Origin: an uncultured Ruminococcus sp.
GTDB lineage: Bacteria; Bacillota; Clostridia; Oscillospirales; Ruminococcaceae
Assembly (NCBI GenBank): GCA_947624255.1
Contig: CANQJO010000007.1
Span: forward strand, 18,761 to 82,760
DNA: 64,000 nucleotides
Reading direction: 5' to 3'
The notes beneath the pieces are model-generated. The model searched no databases, was not told the origin of the DNA, and saw only the letters and a list, made by a program, of their open reading frames with translations. Positions within the stretch are counted from its first letter, which is position 1; each line of letters opens with the position of its first letter. This document shows positions 26,866 through 34,933 of this stretch, piece after piece. The position numbers and the translations under genes are program-made.

Positions 26866-27948
26866 ATGAAAAGACGAATAGGTATTCTTACCAGCGGCGG
26901 CGACTGCCCCGGTCTTAATGCCACTATAAGAGGCGTTGCCAAGGCGTGCTACGAACGTTTCGGCGAGGACAATGTTGAGATCGTAGGCATCTCTAACGGC
27001 TACTATGGTCTCATAAATAATCTCTGCAAGGATATGCGCCCCTCCGACTTTTCCGGTATTCTCACGCAGGGAGGTACTATCTTCGGCACTAAGCGTCAGC
27101 CGTTCAAGATGATGCAGGTCATCGGCGAGGACAACGTTGATAAAGTCAAAAACATGATAGAGACATATAAAAAACAGAAGCTCGATTGTCTGCTGACACT
27201 CGGAGGAAACGGCACTCATAAGACATCAAAGCTCCTTTCGGACGAGGGACTCAAAGTTATAGGACTTCCCAAAACGATCGACAATGATATTTTCGGCACA
27301 GATGTGACATTCGGCTTTCACACCGCTGTAGATATTGCCACTGATGTTATCGACCGTCTTCATACGACTGCCGCAAGTCACTCACGCATACTTGTCTGCG
27401 AGATAATGGGCAACAAGGCAGGCTGGCTGACTTTGAACGCAGGTATCGCCGGCGGTGCGGATATAATCATAATCCCTGAGATCCCTTACGATATCGACAA
27501 GGTCTGCGATGCCGTAATGGCAAGAAGCGCATCGGGCAAGACGTTCTCTATACTTGCCGTTGCCGAGGGAGCTTTCGATGTTGATGAGGCAAAAATGAAG
27601 AAGAAAGAGCGTGCAAAAAAACGTGCCGAAGCAGGCATCGTTACCGCTACAGGCAGAATTGCCGCTCAGATACAGGCTAACACCGGTATCGAGGCACGTG
27701 TCTGCGTTCCGGGACATATGCTCCGTGGTGGTGCGCCCAGTGCGTATGACCGTGTGCTTTCGACACAGTTCGGAGTTTACGCGGCTCACCTTATTGCTCA
27801 GGAAAAATACGGCAGGACTGTCGCCAAGATCGGCAATAAGATAACCTCAAACAAGCTTGAGGATATCGCAGGTAAAACTAAATTCGTTGATGCCGAAAAC
27901 AATCTTGTCATCGCCGCAAGAGACATAGGCGTATCATTCGGAGACTGA
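26866..27948 (+). CDS. 6-phosphofructokinase, mixed ATP/PPi-type family
   Basis: A 360-residue glycolytic enzyme that phosphorylates fructose 6-phosphate. Motifs: N-terminal GILTSGGDCPGLNA, GGNGTHKT, PKTIDNDIFGTD, and MGNKAGWLT. Compared with the E. coli enzyme, the residue at the Gly104 position is Gly (ATP-like) while position 124 is Lys (PPi-like) and Asp103 is Asn, which is typical of the mixed subgroup. The phosphate donor therefore cannot be decided from sequence. A strong AGGAGG precedes the ATG. Confidence 0.93.
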   Translation: MKRRIGILTSGGDCPGLNATIRGVAKACYERFGEDNVEIVGISNGYYGLINNLCKDMRPSDFSGILTQGGTIFGTKRQPFKMMQVIGEDNVDKVKNMIETYKKQKLDCLLTLGGNGTHKTSKLLSDEGLKVIGLPKTIDNDIFGTDVTFGFHTAVDIATDVIDRLHTTAASHSRILVCEIMGNKAGWLTLNAGIAGGADIIIIPEIPYDIDKVCDAVMARSASGKTFSILAVAEGAFDVDEAKMKKKERAKKRAEAGIVTATGRIAAQIQANTGIEARVCVPGHMLRGGAPSAYDRVLSTQFGVYAAHLIAQEKYGRTVAKIGNKITSNKLEDIAGKTKFVDAENNLVIAARDIGVSFGD

Positions 27949-28016
27949 AACAGCAGATAGTGCACGGCTTTATGCGGTGCTGCCTATAATTTCATATATA
28001 TCAGGAGGTATTATTT

Positions 28017-29729
28017 ATGACCGAAAAAGAGCTTTACTCCATGTGGCTTGAAAACGCTACGGAAGACCCCGATCTTCATTCGGATCTCGAAAGTATAAAG
28101 GACGACAGCGATGCTATAAATGACAGATTCTACCGTGATCTTGAATTTGGTACGGGAGGTCTGCGTGGTGTTATTGGTGCCGGAACGAACCGCATGAACA
28201 TCTACACGGTAAGACGTGCTACTCAGGGATTTGCCGATTATCTGAATCAGGAATACGATTCTCCCTCAGTTGCGATCTCCTATGACAGCCGCATAAAGTC
28301 GGACGTTTTCTCAAAGGCTGCCGCAGAAGTCCTTGCTGCAAACGGTATAAAGGTCCACATCTACAAAGAGCTTATGCCGACTCCTTGTCTCTCGTTCGCT
28401 GTTCGTGATCTTCACTGTCAGGGAGGCATCATGGTCACTGCGAGTCACAATCCCGCAAAATACAACGGCTACAAGGTCTACGGCGAGGACGGCTGCCAGA
28501 TAACACTTCGTGGTGCTGAAATGATCCTTGAAAAAATAAACTCTCTTGATGTTTTCAAGGACGTTAAGACATCTGCCTTTGATGCGGAGCTTTCAAAGGG
28601 AAATATCTCCTATATAAATGATGATGTTATCGAGAGATTCTATAGCTGCGTTCTTGGCGAGGGTATCAACACCGATCTCTGCGCATCAAGTGATCTTAAA
28701 GTAGTGTACACTCCCCTGAACGGAACAGGCAACAAGCCGGTGCGTGAAATACTCCGCAGAATAGGCATCTCTGACGTTACCGTTGTCAAAGAGCAGGAGC
28801 TGCCTGACGGAAACTTCACCACCTGTCCCTATCCGAATCCTGAGATACGTGAGGCTCTTCAGGTAGGTCTTGAATACTGCGCAAAGGTAAAGCCCGATCT
28901 TCTTCTTGCTACCGATCCAGACTGTGACCGTGTAGGCATCGCTGTTCCGGACGGTGACGGATATGCTCTGTTCAGCGGAAACGAAGTGGGTGCGATGCTG
29001 CTTGAATATATTTGCAGTCAGAGGATCAAAAACGGTACAATGCCGAAAGATCCAATTGCGGTGAAGACTATCGTTACCACCGACATTGTGGATCTCATAG
29101 GAAAAGAATACGGCGTAGAGATAATTGATGTGCTCACAGGATTCAAATTCATCGGCGAGCAGATCGGATTCCTTGAAGCAAAGGGCGAGGAAAAACGCTA
29201 TGTATTCGGATTCGAGGAGAGCTACGGCTATCTTTCGGGTACATATGTCCGGGATAAAGATGCTGTCGTGGCATCTATGCTCATCTGCGAAATGGCTGCA
29301 TATTACCGTACTCAGGGCATCTCACTCATTGAGGCACGTGAGAATATGTACAAAAAGTACGGCGTTTTCAATCAGACGCTTTACAGCTTTACGTTTGAGG
29401 GCGAAAGCGGCATGAACAGAATGTCCGAGATCATGACGGAACTCAGAAACAACATTCCCGAAGAGATCGGCGGTCTTAAAGTTGTACGTTTCGAGGACTA
29501 TCAGACGAGCATTTCAAAGGATATCGTATCCGGCACGGAATCTGCTCTCACTCTGCCTAAATCGAATGTTCTCGCATTCTTCTTCGAGGGCGGCTCAAAG
29601 GTGGTCGTACGTCCCTCCGGAACAGAGCCGAAGATCAAGACGTACTTCACGGCTAAAGCTCCCACTCGTGAGGAGGCTGTTGCTCTTGAAAAGAAGCTCC
29701 ACGATGATTTCGTAAAGAGCTTTAACTGA
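28017..29729 (+). CDS. Phosphoglucomutase/phosphomannomutase
   Basis: A 570-residue alpha-D-phosphohexomutase that interconverts hexose 1- and 6-phosphates. The active-site serine lies in MVTASHNPAKYNGYK, the metal loop is DPDCDR, the sugar-binding loop GFEESYGY and the phosphate-binding end RPSGTEPKIKTY. The length suits the long PGM2-like form. With the branching enzyme GlgB further on it links glucose 6-phosphate to glycogen synthesis. A clean AGGAGG precedes the ATG. Confidence 0.95.
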   Translation: MTEKELYSMWLENATEDPDLHSDLESIKDDSDAINDRFYRDLEFGTGGLRGVIGAGTNRMNIYTVRRATQGFADYLNQEYDSPSVAISYDSRIKSDVFSKAAAEVLAANGIKVHIYKELMPTPCLSFAVRDLHCQGGIMVTASHNPAKYNGYKVYGEDGCQITLRGAEMILEKINSLDVFKDVKTSAFDAELSKGNISYINDDVIERFYSCVLGEGINTDLCASSDLKVVYTPLNGTGNKPVREILRRIGISDVTVVKEQELPDGNFTTCPYPNPEIREALQVGLEYCAKVKPDLLLATDPDCDRVGIAVPDGDGYALFSGNEVGAMLLEYICSQRIKNGTMPKDPIAVKTIVTTDIVDLIGKEYGVEIIDVLTGFKFIGEQIGFLEAKGEEKRYVFGFEESYGYLSGTYVRDKDAVVASMLICEMAAYYRTQGISLIEARENMYKKYGVFNQTLYSFTFEGESGMNRMSEIMTELRNNIPEEIGGLKVVRFEDYQTSISKDIVSGTESALTLPKSNVLAFFFEGGSKVVVRPSGTEPKIKTYFTAKAPTREEAVALEKKLHDDFVKSFN

Positions 29730-29769
29730 TTGAATAAATGTTAAAATAAAAAAATATATGGATTTCCTC

Positions 29770-29798
29770 TTGACAAACAGAAAATGCTGTGTTATAAT
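29770..29798 (+). promoter_or_regulatory. Promoter of rpmE
   Basis: Perfect TTGACA and TATAAT with a 17-base spacer, giving a leader of about 80 bases before the L31 start. Confidence 0.88.
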
Positions 29799-29886
29799 GT
29801 ATTGGTATGATGTATAACGGCACTACTGTCTAAAGAAACTGATGGGCTGTCGGTCTGCACATAGAATCATGAAAGAGGTGACTGTT

Positions 29887-30090
29887 GTGAAAGAGGGAAT
29901 CCATCCTACCCTTTTTAAGACTACGATAACCTGCCACTGCGGCAATGTTATCGAAACTATGTCAACAAAGGAAAATATCAAGGTCGAGATCTGCTCTAAG
30001 TGCCACCCGTTCTATACCGGCAAGCAGAAGCTCGTTGATACAGGCGGACGTGTTGACAGATTCAAGAAGCGTTTCAATATGGATAAATGA
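29887..30090 (+). CDS. rpmE: Ribosomal protein L31
   Basis: A 67-residue large-subunit protein. I use the GTG at 29887, which gives the family N-terminus (V/M)KEGIHP and follows GAGGTG; longer in-frame starts would add atypical residues. CHCG and [10 protein letters not shown] carry four cysteines, so this is the zinc-binding C+ form. The gene has its own promoter and terminator. Confidence 0.95.
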   Translation: MKEGIHPTLFKTTITCHCGNVIETMSTKENIKVEICSKCHPFYTGKQKLVDTGGRVDRFKKRFNMDK

Positions 30091-30153
30091 GCCTGTAAGC
30101 TCGTTTCACCCGTTGACGACAAATCAAGGAGCCTGTGATCTACAGACTCTATC

Positions 30154-30175
30154 GGCGGTCCTTGACCGCCTTTTT
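30154..30175 (+). terminator. Terminator of rpmE
   Basis: Stem GGCGGTC / GACCGCC with a 3-base loop and five T. Its position shows that the YigZ-like gene starts after it, not at the earlier in-frame GTG. Confidence 0.9.
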
Positions 30176-30194
30176 GCGTATAGTTTATCAGATC

Positions 30195-30839
30195 ATGAAT
30201 TATTTTACCGTTTCTAAATCAGCAGAGGCATCTTTTACCGAAAAGCGCTCTGAATTTATTGGATATATCGCTCCGGTCAGCACTCCCGATGAGGCTGTGG
30301 AGTTCATAAACTCAATAAAAAGCCGTCACCGCAAGGCGAAGCACAACGTCTACGCATATATTCTCCAAAAGGATAATATTTCCCGATATTCTGACGACGG
30401 CGAACCTCAGGGCACTGCCGGTGTTCCGGTTCTTGATGTGCTGAAAAAGCGTGCGCTCACAGATGTGTGCGTTGTGGTGACACGCTATTTCGGCGGTATA
30501 CTCCTTGGCGGAGGCGGTCTTGTCCGTGCCTACTCTCACGCAGCCTCACTCGCCTGCGATGCCGCCGGAGTTATGAATATGTGTCTCTGCCACCGACTTG
30601 AAATTATTGCCGATTACGGTTTGTACGGCAGGATCGCATATCTTCTCACGAGTTTTGACGCTTTGACCGTAAACTCGGATTTTGGCACGGACGTAACGCT
30701 CGAGGTACTGGTTCTCTCGGAAAAACTCGAAACTCTGAAAAAGGAGATCATCAACGCTGCGAATGGAGATGTCATCATCACCGACAAGGGTGAGGGCTAT
30801 CATGATATGTCACAAATATCTACAGGAGGTGTTTTATGA
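30195..30839 (+). CDS. YigZ/IMPACT family protein
   Basis: About 214 residues beginning MNYFTVSKSAEASF. The UPF0029 (IMPACT) domain is evident: KRSEFIGYIAPV, SRHRKAKHNVYAYIL, SDDGEPQGTAGVPVL and RYFGGILLGGGGLVRAY. The precise biochemical role of bacterial YigZ proteins is not settled; they are conserved housekeeping proteins. I set the start at 30195, because the frame upstream of it passes through the rpmE terminator. The stop overlaps the next ATG by 4 bases. Confidence 0.9.
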   Translation: MNYFTVSKSAEASFTEKRSEFIGYIAPVSTPDEAVEFINSIKSRHRKAKHNVYAYILQKDNISRYSDDGEPQGTAGVPVLDVLKKRALTDVCVVVTRYFGGILLGGGGLVRAYSHAASLACDAAGVMNMCLCHRLEIIADYGLYGRIAYLLTSFDALTVNSDFGTDVTLEVLVLSEKLETLKKEIINAANGDVIITDKGEGYHDMSQISTGGVL

Positions 30840-31831
30840 CTGTACGTGAACAGACCGAGATCACTGAGGCTGCGATCCTCAGTAAATTCGCCTGCACAAG
30901 CACTGACGAACGGCTCACAAAACGCAGCCGTCCCGAGGATAAGTGCCCCTACAGGACGGAATTTCAGCGAGACCGTGACCGCATTCTCCACTGCAACGCA
31001 TTCCGCCGCCTGAAAAGAAAGACTCAGGTATTTCTCTCTCCCGTCGGAGATCACTACAGAACACGTCTCACCCACACTCTTGAAGTATCACAGATCGCAC
31101 GGACTATTTCCAGAGGTATGAGGCTCAACGAGGATCTCACTGAGGCAATAGCTCTCGGTCATGATCTGGGACATTCACCCTTTGGACACTGCGGTGAAGC
31201 TGTCCTCAACGAAATATGCCCGCACGGCTTCAAGCATTACGATCAGAGCGTTCGTGTGGCGGAAGTCCTCGAAAAAAACGGCAAGGGGCTTAATCTTACA
31301 TACGCTGTGAAAAACGGCATTGTCTGCCACACCAACAAGATCGCCGACACGAAAGAGGGAAACATTGTCAGGCTTGCGGATACCATTGCATACATAAATC
31401 ACGATATCGAGGATTCGATCCGTGCAGGTGTTCTTCATCAGAATGATCTCCCGAATCATTGCGTCAGTGTCCTCGGAAATACAAAGACAAAGCGTATCAC
31501 TACTCTCATTGCCTCGGTCATACAGCACGGAGCTTACGAGATAGATTTTGAGCCTGCCATACGAAAGGCTCACGATGAACTCAAAGCTTTTATGTTTGAT
31601 AAGGTGTATACCAATCCTGCTGCCAAACAGGAGGAGGCAAAGGCTGAGATGCTGGTGAAAAAACTCTATTCGTACTTCATTGAAAACAGCAGCAGGCTCC
31701 CGGAGGAGTACAAGCTCATTATGAAAAACACCGATGCTGACAGAGCTGTCTGCGACTATATCTCCGGCATGAGCGATGAGTATGCCGTTGACCTTTATAC
31801 CGAGCTTTTCGTCCCGAAATTCTGGAAGTAA
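30836..31831 (+). CDS. dgt: Deoxyguanosinetriphosphate triphosphohydrolase-like HD protein
   Basis: A 331-residue HD-domain phosphohydrolase that cleaves dNTPs to nucleosides and triphosphate. Visible motifs: FRRLKRKTQVF, RLTHTLEVSQIART (first metal His), ALGHDLGHSPFGHCGE (HD pair) and IAYINHDIED. It is of the shorter, Dgt type 2 class. The neighbourhood dgt-dnaG-sigA is common in Clostridia and supports the call. An ACAGGAGG site precedes the ATG. Confidence 0.93.
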   Translation: MTVREQTEITEAAILSKFACTSTDERLTKRSRPEDKCPYRTEFQRDRDRILHCNAFRRLKRKTQVFLSPVGDHYRTRLTHTLEVSQIARTISRGMRLNEDLTEAIALGHDLGHSPFGHCGEAVLNEICPHGFKHYDQSVRVAEVLEKNGKGLNLTYAVKNGIVCHTNKIADTKEGNIVRLADTIAYINHDIEDSIRAGVLHQNDLPNHCVSVLGNTKTKRITTLIASVIQHGAYEIDFEPAIRKAHDELKAFMFDKVYTNPAAKQEEAKAEMLVKKLYSYFIENSSRLPEEYKLIMKNTDADRAVCDYISGMSDEYAVDLYTELFVPKFWK

Positions 31832-31889
31832 AATTTTCTGATACGGTTCAGGAATAAGATCGGTACAAAATGCCCGTGGGAGGTACTTT

Positions 31890-33638
31890 ATGCCCCGGAA
31901 TGATGAATTTATTTACCGGCTGAGAAACGCTAATCCCATAGAAACCGTAATGGGATCATATGTACGTCTGATAAGACGCGGCAGGAATTACGTCTGCTCC
32001 TGCCCGTTCCACTCAGAGAAAACTCCATCGTGTACCGTTTTTACCGATACGCAGAATTTCTACTGCTTTGGCTGCGGCGCAGGCGGCGATGTCATCACAT
32101 TTATCATGAAGATAGAAAATCTCGTCTTCACAGAGGCAGTGAACCTCCTTGCACAGCGTGCAGGCATTGAAGTCCCGAAATATGACTCCGCAGACAGCCG
32201 TCTCGCACAAAGGAAAACACGCATTTACGAGATGAACCGCCTTGCTGCCAATTTCTACTATAAAAACTTAATTAGCGGAAGCGATAAGTCGGGACTGCGG
32301 TACTTTGCCGAAAGAAAGCTCTCCCCTGCCGCTATAAAAAAATACGGTCTGGGATATGCCTCCGATTCATGGGACGAGCTGACAAATATGCTCCGCTCAA
32401 AAGGCTACTCGGAAGAGGAGATCATAGATGCGTGGCTTGCAGGGCGTTCCAAAAAGGGAAAACTTTTCGATATGTTCCGCAAAAGAGTAATGTTCCCCAT
32501 AGTTGACCTGCGTGGAAATGTTATCGGATTCGGCGGAAGAGTGCTGGACGGCTCACAGCCGAAATATCTCAATACAGGTGCAACACCTGTATTTGACAAG
32601 GGTTCAAATCTGTTCTCTTTGAATTTTGCGAAATGCTCCGATTCGAGCCGTATCATTCTATGCGAGGGCTATATGGACGTTATTGCCGTGAATCAGGCAG
32701 GATTTGAGAACGTCACCGCTACTCTCGGCACTGCTATAACTCCCGATCAGGCAAGACTTCTGAGCCACTATGCTGATGAAGTCATAATCGCCTACGACAG
32801 CGACAGTGCCGGACAGAAAGCAACTCAGAAAGCAATAAACCATTTCTCGGACGTTGGACTGCGCACAAGGATACTCCGTATGGAGGGCGCTAAGGATCCC
32901 GATGAATACATAAAAAAATTTGGTGCTGACCGTTTCGGAATGCTCATTGACGGCTCGGCTGATGCCAATATTTTCTTGCTGGAAAGATGTGAAAACGGTC
33001 TTGACCTCAACACCGAAATGGGACGTGTCGAATTGCTGAAGCGTGTTTCAAATGTCCTTGCACAATTGGCATCTCCGCTGGAAAGGGAGGTATATATTTC
33101 CCGCACAGCAGAGAAATGCGACATCCCGTCAAGCGTTCTGAGAAGCCATATCGACGATATACTGAAAAAAAACGACCGCACTCAGAAAAAAAAGGAGTGG
33201 CAGAATATCAAGTCCTCTGTCACATTATCAGCAGACAGACTTAATCCTCCGGCAGATTCTCAGCGGAAAGAATCAAAGGCAGAGGAGGAGATCATGTGTT
33301 TCCTGCTCAGACACCCGGAGGAATTCGCAATGACCGAGGAAAAAGCTCCGGCTGAAATATTTGTCACTCCGCTGAATAAAAAACTCTATGAGATACTGCT
33401 GAAAAGAATGAAAGAAAGCGAGTGCTTTTCTATATCTCTTCTTGCTGACGAATTATCCCCGGACGAAATGGGAAGAATAAGCGGAATAGAGGCAAAATAC
33501 CGTGAGCTTACAATAAACAGCGATGTCCTCAGCGACTGTGCAAATGTTCTCAGGAACTGCAAAAAAAACAACAACGACGATCTGAGCGATGACGATCTCA
33601 GAAGTATTTTCAAATCAAAGACAGGTTCAAAAGTATAA
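31890..33638 (+). CDS. dnaG: DNA primase
   Basis: A 582-residue primase that makes RNA primers for replication. The N-terminal CHC2 zinc finger is CPFHSEKTPSCTVF..FYCFGCGAGGD, followed by the catalytic core with the TOPRIM motif ILCEGYMDVIA and AYDSDSAGQKA. The C-terminal helicase-binding part is short and poorly conserved, as usual. A GGGAGG site precedes the ATG. It is followed by sigA after 36 bases. Confidence 0.97.
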   Translation: MPRNDEFIYRLRNANPIETVMGSYVRLIRRGRNYVCSCPFHSEKTPSCTVFTDTQNFYCFGCGAGGDVITFIMKIENLVFTEAVNLLAQRAGIEVPKYDSADSRLAQRKTRIYEMNRLAANFYYKNLISGSDKSGLRYFAERKLSPAAIKKYGLGYASDSWDELTNMLRSKGYSEEEIIDAWLAGRSKKGKLFDMFRKRVMFPIVDLRGNVIGFGGRVLDGSQPKYLNTGATPVFDKGSNLFSLNFAKCSDSSRIILCEGYMDVIAVNQAGFENVTATLGTAITPDQARLLSHYADEVIIAYDSDSAGQKATQKAINHFSDVGLRTRILRMEGAKDPDEYIKKFGADRFGMLIDGSADANIFLLERCENGLDLNTEMGRVELLKRVSNVLAQLASPLEREVYISRTAEKCDIPSSVLRSHIDDILKKNDRTQKKKEWQNIKSSVTLSADRLNPPADSQRKESKAEEEIMCFLLRHPEEFAMTEEKAPAEIFVTPLNKKLYEILLKRMKESECFSISLLADELSPDEMGRISGIEAKYRELTINSDVLSDCANVLRNCKKNNNDDLSDDDLRSIFKSKTGSKV

Positions 33639-33674
33639 GACGTTAAGCAGCCGATCCTGCAAGGAGGAATTTTT

Positions 33675-34757
33675 ATGGAAAATAAGAAAAAAACCATTGA
33701 GGCTCTCATCGAACAGGGAAAAGTCACCGGAAAACTCACTACAAAAGAGATCACCGATGCACTGGAAGAGCTTGATTTCGACGTTGACCAGATCAATGCC
33801 TTCTATGACAACTGCGAAAGCCTGAATATCGAGATCGTTGAAGATATGAATATGGATGCCGACCTCAAGATCGGCATGGATTCCAACCTCACCGATGATC
33901 TTGAAATGGCACTTTCTACCGAGGGCATAGCTATTGACGATCCCGTAAAGGTCTACCTCAAGGAGATCGGCCGTGTTCCGCTGCTCTCCACAGAGGAGGA
34001 GATCGAGCTGGCACAGCGTATGGTCAAGGGCGACACCTATGCAAAAAACCGCCTCTGTGAAGCGAACCTCCGCCTTGTTGTAAGCATCGCAAAAAAATAT
34101 GTCGGACGTGGTATGCAGTTCCTTGACCTCATTCAGGAGGGTAATCTCGGACTCCTCAAAGCAGTTGAAAAATTCGACTACACAAAAGGCTTTAAATTCT
34201 CAACATATGCGACTTGGTGGATACGTCAGGCTATAACCCGTGCTATTGCCGATCAGGCGAGAACGATCCGTATCCCCGTACACATGGTAGAAACCATTAC
34301 CAAAGTGAAAAAGATCTCAAGTCAGCTTCTTCATGAAAACGGTCATGATCCAAGCCCTGAGGAGATCGCCGAAAAGATCAATATGCCCGTGGATAAGGTT
34401 CGTGAGATAATGCGTGTGGCTCAGGATCCCGTTTCTCTTGAAACACCTATCGGCGAGGAGGAGGACAGTCACCTCGGAGATTTTATTCCCGATGACGATG
34501 CTCCCGCTCCGGCAGAGGCAGCCTCACATACACTCCTGCGTGAACAGCTCAACGAGGTTTTAGCTACTCTCACTGACCGTGAGGCAAAGGTTCTTAAACT
34601 GAGATTCGGTCTGGAGGACGGAAAATCCCGCACTCTTGAAGAGGTCGGACAGCGTTTCGATGTAACACGGGAGAGGATACGTCAGATCGAAGCCAAGGCT
34701 CTCAGAAAGCTCCGTCACCCCAGCAGAAGCAAAAAAGTAAAGGATTTTCTCGATTGA
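33675..34757 (+). CDS. sigA: Primary sigma factor
   Basis: A 360-residue sigma-70 factor. Region 1.1 is short and acidic; region 1.2 has [16 protein letters not shown]; region 2 has [21 protein letters not shown] and [13 protein letters not shown]; region 3 follows; region 4 ends with [18 protein letters not shown]. It directs RNA polymerase to the TTGACA/TATAAT promoters seen throughout this window. An AAGGAGG site precedes the ATG and a terminator follows. Confidence 0.97.
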   Translation: MENKKKTIEALIEQGKVTGKLTTKEITDALEELDFDVDQINAFYDNCESLNIEIVEDMNMDADLKIGMDSNLTDDLEMALSTEGIAIDDPVKVYLKEIGRVPLLSTEEEIELAQRMVKGDTYAKNRLCEANLRLVVSIAKKYVGRGMQFLDLIQEGNLGLLKAVEKFDYTKGFKFSTYATWWIRQAITRAIADQARTIRIPVHMVETITKVKKISSQLLHENGHDPSPEEIAEKINMPVDKVREIMRVAQDPVSLETPIGEEEDSHLGDFIPDDDAPAPAEAASHTLLREQLNEVLATLTDREAKVLKLRFGLEDGKSRTLEEVGQRFDVTRERIRQIEAKALRKLRHPSRSKKVKDFLD

Positions 34758-34782
34758 TATTGAATTTCTGAGTTTTAACCAT

Positions 34783-34820
34783 AGCTGCGGCGAATATTTT
34801 CGCCGCAGCTTATTTTGTAT
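34783..34820 (+). terminator. Terminator of the dgt-dnaG-sigA group
   Basis: Perfect 12-base stem AGCTGCGGCGAA / TTCGCCGCAGCT with a short loop and a T-rich tail. Confidence 0.92.
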
Positions 34821-34849
34821 TTGACAAAAATTACGTTATGATGTATAAT
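34821..34849 (+). promoter_or_regulatory. Promoter of the EAL-beta-helix gene
   Basis: Perfect TTGACA and TATAAT with a 17-base spacer. It covers the ATG that would open the longest reading frame (34838), so the true start must be downstream. Confidence 0.9.
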
Positions 34850-34933
34850 ATTTATGAGTACGGTTTTTCTGCATACCGTCAATTGCAGATCCGCAGATCC
34901 GGTTTTGATACTGATGCGGAATATGGAGCAACA

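Noticed and set aside
34838..34933. Upstream extension of the EAL-beta-helix protein
   Set aside because: The earliest ATG lies inside the spacer of a perfect promoter, so it cannot be translated from that transcript.
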